NCBI GenBank assembly: GCA_004794785.1
Contig: SJOL01004272.1
Coordinates: 128,329 to 192,328 of the forward strand
Direction: 5' to 3'
DNA from: Opisthorchis felineus
Lineage: Eukaryota > Platyhelminthes > Trematoda > Opisthorchiida > Opisthorchiidae
DNA length: 64,000 nt
Notes under the pieces: model-generated
The model's input: the letters and a program-made list of their open reading frames with translations, nothing else
What the model was told of the DNA's origin: nothing
Database searches by the model: none
Part shown: positions 25,116-38,800 of the stretch, one piece after another
Numbering within the stretch: position 1 is the stretch's first letter
How the letters are laid out: each line of letters begins with the position of its first letter
Position numbers and translations under genes: made by a program

Positions 25116-26794
25116 GATTACCTTCAATTACAGGACGAAATCTTGATTTGCAAATATGATCATAAAAACATGCTTTCCGGAGTCGTTTTGTTTCAGTAGG
25201 CTACATTTTTCCGATTCAGTAAATCGGCTTCTGGCGGATTGGGGGTTCATCTGGGAGGTCACAAATGCGCGACGTTTCAGGTGTAGTGTAGTTAGAACAT
25301 CACAAAATGCCTGTTTATTTTTCGTGCTCGCTGGTTGGACTTCTTTCCTGTGGTGCAGTGTTTTGTTTAGAACATTTTGGCAGCACCGCCACGAGTGAAA
25401 TAGTTTCGGTTATTCCCGAAGGTGTTTTAAATGACGGATGACCAGCGTTAAAAAGTTTGCGTTTGACACTATTCCACGTGATGGGAAAACCTGAGAGTAG
25501 CAAATCGCACACCTTCAAAGAAAATGAGGTGGCGAATGTCAAAGAACAACAGATTGATTCCGATGCCAACAAAAAGGCGCACATCACCCGCTTCATCTAA
25601 TATGATTTCTCGAGAAAATAAGCATTTCAACCCTTGGTAGCATCTCATGTTTGTTGCTCAGTGTCAGAGGATTACATTAAAAACGGGTTTACATAAGTAT
25701 AGAATGCTTTGAAACTTTCAATATAATCCTTGAAAATTTGAAGCAAGACTGATTGTTTAGTCACATAAAACTGAGAATCTAGTCTATCTAGTACTCCGAA
25801 TAGGAACTGTCCACCAAAAGTAACCCCTTCGGGTAGGTCACACGGAGGGTCCTGAGAGGGTACCACTGTAAACGGTTCGCAGCTGAAGGTGGTATTCATA
25901 CGGATACGTAAACGAGTGATTTGTCAGTGGTGGAGGGAACAATTATGAAGCTTTAAACGGGATATACGCAAAGCATTTGTTGGGAAATTTATAATGTAGT
26001 GATCTGCCTACCCATGTTTGCCTCTTCGTTCCATCCACGGACTAAAGTCTGTTCGATAACATACCGAAAACCCAGCATGTTGTCACTTGCGTGCTTTCGC
26101 TCTGGGTAGATCTTTTGTCTAGCCGCCCGAAGAACAGAGTTTTCATGCATAAACGTGCAGACTATACGTTTTGTTCAAAGGTAGATTGTCTTTGACGTCT
26201 ATTTGTGCTGATTAAACGAATGTTTTTCGGAAGACATTGCAGCCGTCCTTAAGAAAACTGTTTAGTTTCATTAGTCTCCCCAGTCTGCCCTAGTGATCCA
26301 AAAGTTCAATCTGTGTATCCAAGTTGCTCTGTATTGTCAGTGTTTTGCATAGACTGTTGTTGCCTACTGAGTACCAGGTAAGCTTTTAAATGGCAACTCT
26401 TCAGCTGTTTCAGGTTGTTTTTATCCTGAATTAGTTTAGCGATACACGTTTGGTGGAAAATAGGCGTCCTCTGGGTCTTGAAAGCTACCGGACAATGCGA
26501 ACAGAAGGACATTCCGGTTAATTGGTAACGTGAGGATCCAAGCGCGAAGCTAACTCGATTGATGGCATCATTTGAAACGACTACTCTCACTGTCGTGCAG
26601 GCTCATCATTTGCTGCGCGCGGCAAATTTCAACCAATCAGCTTCTAGCTCATATCCATTTCCCTATTGGTGTAGAGTACTGTCGGGATAAATTTATACGT
26701 TGCATTTCGAAGTACTGATAAACAAGGTGAGCGGAAGTGAGTATACTCGCTGGTCATCAGTTCATTTCCGACCTTATCCACGCACATACCAGTC
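25116..26794. other. No recognisable gene; upstream region of TATDN3
   Basis: No coding signal is recognised (short minus-strand frames at 25315-25596, 25672-25899 and 26306-26590 only). Any promoter for the TATDN3 gene should lie in or before this interval, but I see no clear TATA box. Confidence 0.4.
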
Positions 26795-26822
26795 TCTTTT
26801 CTGCTCGTGTTCAATTCCAGAG
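26795..26822 (+). promoter_or_regulatory. 3' splice acceptor next to the TATDN3 start codon
   Basis: A pyrimidine-rich tract ends in TTCAATTCCAG (AG at 26819-26820), two bases before the ATG at 26823. Such a site could accept a 5' UTR intron or a trans-spliced leader. Several flatworm mRNAs are known to receive a spliced leader. The sequence alone cannot tell the two apart. Confidence 0.55.
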
Positions 26823-26867
26823 ATGATTGACACGCACTGTCACCTGTGTGATGCTGCATTCAAAAAT
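26823..26867 (+). CDS. TATDN3: TATDN3 exon 1 (start codon, HxH)
   Basis: Fifteen codons, [15 protein letters not shown]. They carry the first two metal ligands (H5, H7) of the TatD fold. The exon ends in phase 0 at a consensus GTGAGT donor (26868). Confidence 0.92.
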
Positions 26868-29800
26868 GTGAGTTTATTCGTTTTCTCCCGGCGTTCTAAT
26901 CAGATTTAAAGTTGCTAAACACCCAAGCAAATCTGAACGCGTTTTACTCTGAACTGCAGTATAGTTTATAGTTGCTATTGTTTCTACTGATGTCCACTAG
27001 CCTTCCTTCCTGTGTGGGTTATTTTGGCGTTTCTCGTCTATCGTAATTAAGGTTTTCCAACATTTCCACCCAAACTCAATGATTTTGCAATGATTTATCT
27101 AAATAAACCGTTAAAATGATGGAGTATAGAGCAGGACCGTTAATAAGATGAAACGACTGATCAACGAATGGACTTTTCATAGATTAACGTCATCCGGACT
27201 GTTGTTGCAAACCATTCGAATGAATCAGCCTTTGAAAGGTACTACCATCTCACATTGGACCCAAAAAGTAGGTAGGACAACCGTACCGTGTCAGTGTTAG
27301 TTTGACACCAAGTGGGATTCCATTGGCTTAATCGCAGTTTAAGGTATATTGTATTCTTTTTTCCGACTTTGCTATTATAAACAGATCAGTGGTTAGCTGA
27401 GAATATGGTGCTGTAGTGATCACCTCCCAGCCTAGAGAAAGCCGTCAGTGTTCGGTATACTCGTTCTTAGAAAGTTCCACCAAGATGTACTACAAGCGAA
27501 TCGTTTGATTTGTTTGCCTGTGTAGGACATCGAAGATGTTGTACTCCGGGCGGTGACCACAGGCGTTCGAGGTGTATTGACACTGACTGAGGAGCGGTCA
27601 GATTTTTCTTTAGCACTTGAGCTCAAGGAAAGGTGAGTCTTGTACCTTAGATCTTTGATGTGACGCATCACAAATTCATTTTCATACTCCGAACATCCTA
27701 TTTATCGTTATCTACGGGAGCCACAAATCATTGTATCAAGTTTTTCAACCAAAGGTTTACTAACTACTAATATGCTATCGTTGAACTTATGTATGTTGCT
27801 CACCATGAAAAAGTACTCTCTCGACTCCTGTAATGACTCCTCGTTCAATATAACGAACGTTTTCGTTTCTGAATGGTTTTCACAAGATTTACTGCCAAAT
27901 TTTTCCCCGAAGTGCAACTTCTCTTTTTTCCGGATTTGTGCAATCTTTTCTTTCCTAAGGACGGATCCTTAACGCATGCTACTCTCCAGCGTATGACTGC
28001 TGAAGTACAAAACTAAAGTAATACTAGATAGCAGTGCACCGACAGGCAGCAACAAAGAGTAGTCACTTTTTAGACTCAAGTTCGAGGGGAAAGATTATAA
28101 AAATCTTTTATTTTGTTGAAATCCCTTCATTCCTTGTGTAGTTGGGAAAAGAGTGTATTCGAATGCTGTCGGATGGGGCAGTCACAACCGGATGGTGCAC
28201 GGTCAAGTCACCGTATCATTATACTCGTACCCACCCAGCCTGTGCTAAGATGTGAAGTTCAAAAATAATATCACCGGAACTGGAATTTTAGTCGGTTGGT
28301 ATCTGCATATACACTCCTTTGTAACATCACAGTTTCTGTGCAATAATGCCAATATTACCGCTAAGCAACCAGGCACAACTTGAAAATCCGTCCGGAAAGT
28401 GGAACCTTTCATGCATTTTCATAAGGTTCTGGACTTACCCACGGCTAATTTTCGCTTATCAGGTGCCTCCAAACCGTGTAAGTAGGGGGCTGTTCGGTGG
28501 CTCTAACACAGCTCCGTGGACCGAGGTAAAAACAAATTGGAAATTAGAAAAAACTGAATAAATTTCGCCACAGAAATTACTGATTTCATGGGTGGAATGA
28601 CAATAAAGTGTTTTGCACATTGCCAAACCATTTAAAATAAAAAATAGTTTGCTATAAGAAGACCCTTTTCACATCAAACAGGTGATATGACTTTAGCTAC
28701 TGAGACGTTTGAAATCTCAGACTTTTCATCATGTTGGTTGTATACTTCCACTTTCGACCACAGTCGTCACGACCAAACTACTATCCAACCGAACTGGCAA
28801 AACAAACGGCAACAAAAGTGGTCGCTTCTAAGATCTAGCGTGTCTCATCCGTTCCCGATTTCCAGAGACTCAATCTTTGCGAACCATCATTTCCATTCGC
28901 AATTTATTCAAACTGGCAGCTATGGCGAACTTCACAGTACTGGAAAAACCCAGCCGTTTGAAGGGTCCACAATAAAAAACGGCTAAGCGGTCAAATCAAT
29001 TACCATTTTTTTTAATTTGACGCGACTCCAGTGAACAAATCTTTGATGTGCTGCTGAATTTAGGTGAGCGTCTGGTTGCCATAAATTAGGTCGTATAAAT
29101 CTAACGTTAAAGAGCCTGCAAACACAACAACAAACTGGACGAAAGTCTAACCACTAAAGATGACGAAACTGGGGTAAAGCCCTTCACGGGCAACCAATAC
29201 CATTCAATAGGGATAGGTGTTTGCACTCAGCTTCTTCTATCAAATCAACTCAGAAAGAGAAACACCCCAAAAAGGAAACACTTGAAGGGTTTGAAAGTGA
29301 TTGTCGAATGGAACGGCTCTAAGAACACGGTTGGGGCGTGTCTGAACTTTTTCTTAGATAGATCAAGGCTCCTTTGGAATCGCTATGTAATGCATGCCGT
29401 GACGAAGATAAAGAAACGGATACAACCACTGAAACTAACTTTTCTTATCCTATTTAGAGACCGCTCTCGAAAGGACACTTCCGGTTGCTCGGTTTCTGCG
29501 TTTGCTCCGTGGTTATGTTTTTTCTTTGCTTTTTTTATTTTCTCTGCTAGAATCATTCTCTGATGAATTCCAAGCAGTTAATGCATGATTCAGTTTTTCT
29601 TTTTCAACCGCACATTACCGACTTCCGACTCATTCAGGTTGTGGTTGGTGATGATGACGATTGTTTCAAATTAGTCAATGAAAACAACTACCTTGCACCA
29701 CGTCTTATCTTCTCTAATTCGTTTTTCTCACCGAATCCTCAGTGCTTCAAGATCTGAGTACTGTTCAGTCTGCCACCTTTAGCGTCCTTCATAATTCGTT

Positions 29801-32800
29801 CCTTCATAATCGAGCATAATCGGAACAGTGACCAGTGCGAAAGACCGTTTGGTCTCCGCTACTCTCTCGTATGTGTTATGTTGGAAGAGGCAACTGATCA
29901 ATACAGTCGCAGTTTCGTAGGTTGATTTTAGATTGTGGATAGTGTTAGGGTTTAGCTTGATTCAAGTGGACTGACATGCCCATGCGTGTGTGTGTGTGGT
30001 TCGGGGCTTCATTAGGGACGATTCCCGGTCCTAACACGATGGCAGAGCGCATCTCCAACTGCGTCTGTGGGACTACCCTTCTGCTATCTTATTACGTAAT
30101 CGGCCTTTTTGTCCCTGACTTGGTTTAGCTCGACCTATAGTGCTCTTGAACATGTGACACAGACACGATATGCTCTGAAGCTACCGAGTGTTTACAATAA
30201 GATTGGGCGACGCATGATACTGATCATTTTTTTCAGTTCCCAATTGGTAAAACATTTTTGTTGTTCTTCACACTTATTTTCATATTCGTTCCTTGTTTGG
30301 ATCTTGCTGAAGAACATAAAAATTTACTCACTTGCTCCGGATAACATGTTCCGACCACAAGCATGTATTGATGTAGATCTCAGTCCCGTGCATTCAAGGG
30401 TGCCAAGCTTTTGGAACATAGCTTTCCGCAAATTAAGTGATTTGATCACACCTTGTCGTCTGTAGTTGAAAACGTTCACAGACAAGTAATCTGTGAAGCA
30501 CGTACAAAAATCGCTCCCTTGATTGCAGTTACATATCTGTTTTAAGCTATTACATGTAAGCACATTGGTCGTGCGTATTGATGAAAAACACACGACAAGC
30601 CGTGTCCTTCCCGACTCAAGGCTACTTACAAGGTTGATGAAGGCTCCCTGACGGCTGAACGGGTAGGCGTAAATATCTAATTTTCATCGACCATATTTCC
30701 TACTTAAACACCAAATTTTATGTAGACCGAGTTATACTCTCATTTAGGACACAGCTGAATCTCAGTTGAAACTCTCTTTGAAGTTCTTAATTTGCAGCCC
30801 GACCCTCATTTCTCCCTTTTTTGAACTTTAGTCCATGTGGTTTCCAATTAGAAAAGAGGCTCTTTTGGGTAGACTGGGATTATCAATCTTCCGCTTGATG
30901 GAAGATCGCTTTACTAGCTGAGCTACCGATGACGTTGCACTTGAATGTCCCATGTCTAAAATCATATGAAAAACTCACTGATGATGCTGGAACTCACCGA
31001 TTCTTAGGCCACTAGGTAGGTGGGTAGAAATTCAGACTTGATGGTCAAGTACACCAGTTTGGCCTGATGCAACATACTCGGTAGCTCAGTTGGTACGAAC
31101 TCCATCAAATGAACGGAAGGATGACGGTTCACTTCCATCTCCAAGTACGCCTTTTTGTTTATGCTAGTTACTCTTCGACTACTCATTTAGAGAACAGTGA
31201 ATATGCTCAGTTCCCACTGTGTTGTCACATGGGTGATCAGATAGCTACAGAGCTAACAGTTAGTGAGTACTGCATTTGGGGCTATATAAGTCGGTTTTTT
31301 AACTTTCAGCTTCATTCCAGCTGTACTTGTGCACTCTTTTAAATGATGCTCATTCATCGGTGTAATCGGCCTTCGCGTTGTGTTATTCTGTAGTGCACCA
31401 ATTACCATTCTGTTGCCGTGTCTACCGCACTGCACATTCCCTCTTCCCAAACGAGGAAATATTTATTGAGATCGAAACAATTGCATGATAGGTGCGTATT
31501 TGCGCTAACTTAGAACTTCCAAGGAACTGAATTATGAACTCACGAACTGATGGGAGAACGGAAGCTTTTTAGATGTGTTGAACTCTTTTGACCATCGTGA
31601 TGACGCTGGATAACTTTGGGTAGACTGACTCCATCTCAATTGTGTGTAGCACTCACTGGCAGTGATCTGTTCTAACTATCGTTACAATGCCGCCAGAGAG
31701 GCGTCTGAACGAGGCTAGACTAGTTAGCCCTGAGGGAACCTATAGAGCATGTGAACACAGTGCCTTTGGACTGAGCAGCATTGGTAGGAATCAATATCCA
31801 AACACGAGAAATTCGGTAACCGTTAATTGTGATGGCCGGTTGGCAATCTAGTTTTGCAACTGGTGGTCAGCTAGGTCACCGTCATTAGGTTCCATTCTCT
31901 TAGGGCAGGTCGATATGTCACCATTTTTTTTGTGTGGTGTCACCACAGAATACATATTCAGCTGCGTCCATATACTGTAGTATTCATTGAGAACGTCCAT
32001 AATATCCATAAAAAAACCGAATAAATAAGCCACGCCACTTCGATGGTGAACATCTCTCGTGAATATCCTTTCCCCTGGTAGAAAGCTCGATTGTCCTCTA
32101 TCCAGATTGAACCAGTGGGAGTAAACCTGTGTTGCGTTTTTCATTCGTATACCCACCCATACACGGATGACAGTCAGCTGAACACGAAACCGTTCGCCCT
32201 ACTGGATTATCTGTATAAACCGATTCTGATGTTGAAGACTGCAGTGTTCGTTTTAACTCCTCAGTACAAGGGAACTCACCGATGATCTTTTTTTGAAAAA
32301 TTGAACTAATTTGGGTTTTCGTTCAAACTGGTCTAACATTTCACTTAGTCTTTGATGTTTTTGCGAGCTAACTAGATGAACTGTTCATCTTCGTATTTCA
32401 GGTTCCCCGATTGGATCAACTTAGGTTTCGGCATCCACCCTATGCAAGTGCGTTACCCTCTGTATCTCGTTTCGTTTCAGGGACTGTTATCGTTGTCTTT
32501 GTCTACTGGGAATTGGTGTGATTCCTGGCACATGCTTTACGCGAAGCGTTTGGGATTTTTATCAGGTTGAAACATCCTTTATTTCATGACTTCATGGTGT
32601 TATCTATTTTATCAGCTAACTTTTACTTTATCTTATGTTTTGCATGCTTCTGAAGCACACGATAACTTGTTTGTGGACTCCCCCCACCATAGGCGAATAT
32701 ATTGTAGTAGACGGACGCCTGTTACTGGTTTCTTGGGGGAGAGATACACCATATTGCCAAATATGATTAGCTGTAAATGGCTGCAACCTACCCGATCACT

Positions 32801-35800
32801 TTGTTCCGACTTACTTCGTCGACAGATAATGGGGTGTACCTGGAGTGATGGTTTGATGTTGGCACTTTGGGATTAATCAGAAACTGATTCACCGTTCGCC
32901 CAGACTGCTGAAACTGGCCTATCCGCGGGTTGGCTGCGGATAAATAAATAAATAAATAAATAAAGCATTTTCGCCTGAGCCCTGGCGATAAAATTTGACA
33001 CGTTGAATACCACTCAAGGGGTTTCATTCTGTCTCGCCGATCGAGGCACTGTCTAAATTGAAATTCACCTACTTGTATTCACCACCAGTTTATGCAGCTT
33101 TGACTGGTTATGACAAATTGCTGGTAAACGATAACCCGGGTATCAACAACTAGCGTATGAGCAGCGTCCGAATACCACCGACCGAAACTCGTGCACTGGG
33201 TGGACTTCTGGCTATTTTTATTGTGAACTCTGTTCATTAGCAGTATGGCAGATCGCAACAGTTGTCTATGGACAAGTAATTTGCCTTCACTGAAGTGTGA
33301 AATATTTATCATTTTTCGGGCAATGCAGATGATTGTTATCTTTCGATGCCCCGGCTAGTGTGACAACTGATTCTGCTGCTGCTGTAGGAAGGAGTTACAG
33401 TATAGTGCGCAAATTCTTCCAAAAGAATTGACAACTAGCACTGCTTTCGCCACCTGCCGATTACCACCACAGGCATTTTGGTGATATTGTGAGGAGATCT
33501 GAAAATTTCAACCACATTTCGTCTTATAAGTGAATTCAATCCGTTTCGTAAGGCCGAGAAGCACTATGGATCTGTCTCGTCGTTGTTGGAAATCATTACT
33601 GGCAGTGCACTTCTCACAAATCTCTAGGGGATTTGAACTCTCATCTTCATACAAGTCAACTGCCAAGCTTGGCGAACAGATCGACAGCCAAGTGATCAAC
33701 AACCAATTTCATCCTCTCAGCACGTTGAAGCCTAAACCGTTCACCTATGACCAACTGCTCAGCAATGTGACTGACCCGTACATAGACAGGGTATGGTGCC
33801 ATCTACTTTTCAGTCGCGGAATTCACATCATCTAATCATATGTTGACTGATTGCTGGAGTGACAGAGATCTTATGATTACAACAAACCTGTGTACTTCTT
33901 CATTGTGTTCAGCGTCCGATACGGAACTTCGAGTCACCTGTAGGCTCGACGAACCCGAAAAACAAGAGGCATAATTGAGTTGGGTCTGCCACGAACTCAA
34001 ATCGATCGCATCGCCATCAGTTACCGTTGATGCGGATCAAGTCACGTCAAGTGAAAGTGAGCGTGCGAGCCGACCGTGAAGTCTCGTGGATTCGGAAAGC
34101 TAAGGAAATGAAAGAGGCCCAGAAAGCCGGGAACGCCTGAAAATTACTTCAGTTGATTCGTGCGACCGGTCTTCGGAAACCACCAGTGAGCGAAACCATC
34201 AAGGATCAGAATGAAGTTACCATCTTGAATAAAGAGAAACGCCTCGACCGTTGGGCGGAATCATTCGAACAACAAGGTTTGCATTGACCAAACCATCACA
34301 CTCGGTCGGATGCTAGAACAACGCCATACGTACAAACGATCCCCAGTTTTAGTATTCCTGGATTTCCAGTGAGCATTCGACTCGGTTGACCGGTCTGTTG
34401 TGCTTGACCATCAAGCAATGCCTCGGAAGTTTGTATTCTCACACTTTCAGGCCTGTGATAGTATACAGGGGGTTCTTCAAAAGCTTGGGTTCCCCGTCTC
34501 TCCATTCCTGTTTAATTTCGTGGTCGATGAGATAATGAGACGAACGCTGGAAGGTCTTTGAAAGGTCCTTATGGCCGCTGAAGGAAACCTTGTTGATCTG
34601 GAATATGCACACGAAATCTTTCTCATCTTCGAAAAGGAGAAGAAGGTGCAGGTGTTTTCGGATGAGCTGACCAAAGCCATATTGTCCTTTGGCATGCATT
34701 TTCACCCACAAAGTGTAAGGTCATGCTCGCCGACGTGGAGTCACGGAACACGCCACTTACAATTCAGGGAGACGCACTGGAAGTTGTGGGACGTTTTACT
34801 TATCGTGGAAGTTTATTTAGTTCCGATTATAGTGGGACAGATGAGGTCAATGCACGAATCTGCAAGACTCGGGTGGTGTACGCTAATTTGAGACACCTAT
34901 GGTGTGGAAGCGGTGTATTCCTGAATATCAGGGGACGTGTGTATCAGGCTGCAGTACGGTCTGTTTTGTTGTATAGCTGTGAGACTTGGCCTTTTTGAGC
35001 ATCGGAGCTGAGATGTCTTCAGGTGTTCGAGAACCGCCAACACCCGACCCATAGCTCGTGTGGGATGGTGTCGGCGATTAGAAATCGAGTGTTCGGTTGT
35101 GCAACGGGGACTTCCATTAATGGATGTGTCGAGCACCAGAAGCTGCATGTGTTAGGACATGTATTATGCATGCTGAACCATAGTTTGCCGAATCGAGTGC
35201 TGTCTTCGTGTCCAGTTCAGAGTGGCGGAAACAGAGATGTGGCCAACCCTTGACATGACGGAGGGGTGTGAAAGAGATAATAAAATGTCAGGGTTCTGTC
35301 GGTGCTACTCGAGGATGGGGACCACGTTCTCCCCACTGCACCTGGTTGGAGACGCTTCAAGATATGGCTGCTTGTGGATTTCAGTGCGTTCTTGTCATCA
35401 GTTTCTATCCAGATTGCCTGAATGAGTTGTCTGGATGTGTAGGCACCTCGGAATGATTATGGTTGGCTATTACTATGTCCTTTTCCTTTCCACCTTTGTT
35501 ATTTTCTTCACAATAAGGCTTTCAAATAAATCATGATTGTACGGCATCGAAGCGTCAATGTTGAACACTGATATCTTGCTGTACATGATGATGACGACTG
35601 GGTTGGCAAGTCTACGGTGCCATTTACAAACAAGGAGGCAAATTTACGCAACAAACCTGAATTTTTCAGCTTCGTGGAGAAGGTGCGCGTCTGTTACTGG
35701 CCGCCACGTCGTGTTGTCAGGGTCCGGAGACGAAACAACGCTGAACTGTTGGCTTGGTAGTGTGGTTTGCGGTCGTCCTTTGCAGCAAGGTGATAGCGGG

Positions 35801-38800
35801 TACCGAGGAGTAATACACGTGGAGATCAGTAAGTAAATGGGCAGTACACGAGTAAGCTACTGAATTCGGGGGAATCTCAAGTTAGATTCCACATTGTATC
35901 TCTGGGTTTTTTCGACTGTAATTTTTAAGTGATGCGGGTGCTCGGTGCGAGAGGTAGTGTTTGCAATAACCCCTGCGAACTAATTTAATCACATTATATT
36001 TGATGCTCTTTGGGACAGGCTCTCAGGAAAAGAATAAGTGTTTAGTGTATCCTCAGTTCGGCACTTCTTTTTCCGGGGTATACAAGACTCAGGGCAGAAT
36101 ATTTACATAACATCCCCAATACATTTCACCAATGCAGTTAAGTATTAATAGGTAAATAACAGCGCCAGTCGACCTTACTGGTGGTAAGGTTGTTTGTGTT
36201 GACTGGATTCGGCCTCGTATTTTAGTGCCTTACGTAATCGCGAGTTTAGGTAGCATTCCACGGTCGATCAGATAACCCTGAAAGGTCACTGACCAATGAC
36301 GAATTCGGCGGTAGATTTACATAAGGATGATTCACCAGTGATCTGAACAATCCTAGGCTCTCTTCTGTGTATCACCCGTGAGCTTTGAAGAGTCCGCCAG
36401 GGAACTTGTCCTTTTTTGAGTTCGTTGTTATTCTTTATTGACACTAGTTGCTGTTCATTATACCTGAAACGTGTTCCGTAGATTTGTAGATGGGATCCAT
36501 TGAGCAGGTTCATAAGTGTGTTGGAGTCCGGTTTAACTGAGTTACAAAATACCTTATCCAAAGATCAGTATGTCTCCATGCATCTATTATCGACGCCTCT
36601 TTTTAGTCGGACCTTTTATGAGTGGCCGGTTTGATGGGGACAAAGTATGAACAACTATTTCAAATCACCCGCCGCATTTCTGTATTCAGTAGTCGGTGAT
36701 CTTCATCAAATCCCACCATGATTCCTAAAACTTGTGGACAGCTGACATGGGACATACCGATCAGGTTGTTCATAGACTTTTGTGTCGAGCAGGATTCGTT
36801 GGTTTTATGCGCCTTTATGGCTGAGGCCTATAATCTTCCTCTTGTCTATGTTTGATCATCCTGAGAGTATCCCAGCCCGCATACAACCATGAACCTCACA
36901 ACTTATGATGATGTGGTTTTTTGTGATGCATAGGGTCTATTCTGTCGTTTAGGCGCAACGAATACAGTATATCGCTTTTGTTTCGAATTCACATTTATCC
37001 TCCAGGTCGACATTTTCATGTCTGATGTCAAATTCATACTCAGAGCATTCAGAGTGACTGACTGTTCTTGTTTTCCTGCGTCGATCCTTTTGCATCATCA
37101 TCCCTGGTGATCAGGGAAGCCATATGCTACGATATTTTAAAATGTCTTTTACTGTCTTCAGTCACGGACGAAGATCATGGAAATAATATATGTGGTTTGA
37201 TTTGACTTTGTCTCCAGACTTAGTTTGATTCTAGGGCTTCCCGTTGACTACATTAAGGACCTGATCTGTACAAACAGCGGTGGATTCGAATTCGAGGAAC
37301 AAGTATATAAACAAGATGAGGGTATTGGTATGGGCACTCCCTTAGTGCCAACAGTAGGATGATTGAACAACAGATTCTTAGAAAAATATTAAAATTCCTT
37401 TGCAGGAAACCACTCATAACTTTACTGAAACCTCCTCGACAGCTCAAGTAGAACATAATGTGGATGGAAACTCTGGGACGGCATCTACCTAATGAGCCAC
37501 AAGAAGGACAAAATCGGTCGTGGGCTATCAAAGAGTTTTTAGCCACCTTATGAGTTGTTTCCCTGATGAAAAGCTGTTGCGATATCTTGAATATCGTACC
37601 AACTGAAATGTGAGGTGGTCTTTGTGCAGCATAGTCAGTTGAAGAATACCGTAAACGAGAACTTCAGTCGGCGTTCTTTTAGGTCTCTCGTTAAAACTAT
37701 GTTGGTTTCAGATAAGTGTATTTCGTGAAATTTCATAATCTTTGTCCCATTAGCGATTTGTCTATGGCATTCCCATTATTACTGATGTATCACTCTCAGT
37801 CTCTCTTTAAAACTATAAATTCCGTCCATCTCAACCTCCTGGTTACATCTGCGTGTGAATCGAATGTCAGACACAGCTTGGTCGCGCCCTCACTGACATC
37901 CCATGCATCCAACCTATTGCCTATGCATAGTTCCGTTCCCAATATCCCAAATGAAAAGTCCACCAACAACCCTATATTAACGCAATAATTGTGTCAGCTA
38001 CCGCCTCCCATGTGCGGCTATCTACCCACCTCCCCGAATCATCGGTACATTAAACTGTGGCGGCTGGAGCCACTATCTGTGTTCTACGAGTTTTCCTGCG
38101 GCCGTGGAGACGCTTACGCCGGCAGGACAAACGAATACCTAGCTTAGCGTGCGGTAGAATACGTTTCAAACTATGTAAACTAGAACTTTTCAGGAAAGCC
38201 GTCAGGTCACAGATCAATCGCAACTCTGTATCGTCAATAGTCAAACACCTGTTAGGTACTGGTCATCGGATTGATCCGGTCAATTCCTTCCGAATTGCAT
38301 TGCGCAATACAAACCTAAAGTTTTGATCAGCGAAGCGCTGCTTATCAAATCAAATCAACCTAAGTTGTGTGTGCAAAATCAGTTGAAGTAAATGATTTGG
38401 TTGCCCTAACAGCGATCAAGTGACTTGCAGAAATCAGCCAACCAGTGTCTGTTCAAAACTGTTCCTGCTCTTTATTTATATTGCTTGTGTCCGCGATTGA
38501 ACAGATTGAAATTGTTAACATATCACAGCGTATATATTCTGACAGTTCTAATCGGATAGATAGAGGAGAAGTGCCTAGAAAACTTAGTGCAGACGAGAGC
38601 ATAATATTAAATCAGACCAAAACGCGAGCCCCCACAGCCACACCGTGCATGTGCGTTCAAAGCTGGTCTACCGATGGTAACTATCGGGTTGATAAATGTT
38701 TCTGCCCACAACGAAAGGGTTTCTTTGTCAGGAATATTTCATGTTCAGCGCACGACCGCCGTTCTTCACGACCATCATTCCTCAGCGTAGCATGACTATA

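Larger units (their letters stand above)
27633..32401 (+). other. TATDN3 intron 2
   Basis: A 4769-nt intron. Apart from two tRNA-like heads near 30.9 and 31.1 kb and a decayed family C trace near 30740-30780 (CAGCTGAATCTCAGTTGA), I see no gene or element. The frames at 28687-28986, 29282-29563 and 30109-30465 have no motifs. Confidence 0.65.

Noticed and set aside
31074..31142. Functional tRNA gene
   Set aside because: Box A is good but box B and the arms do not pair as in a tRNA.
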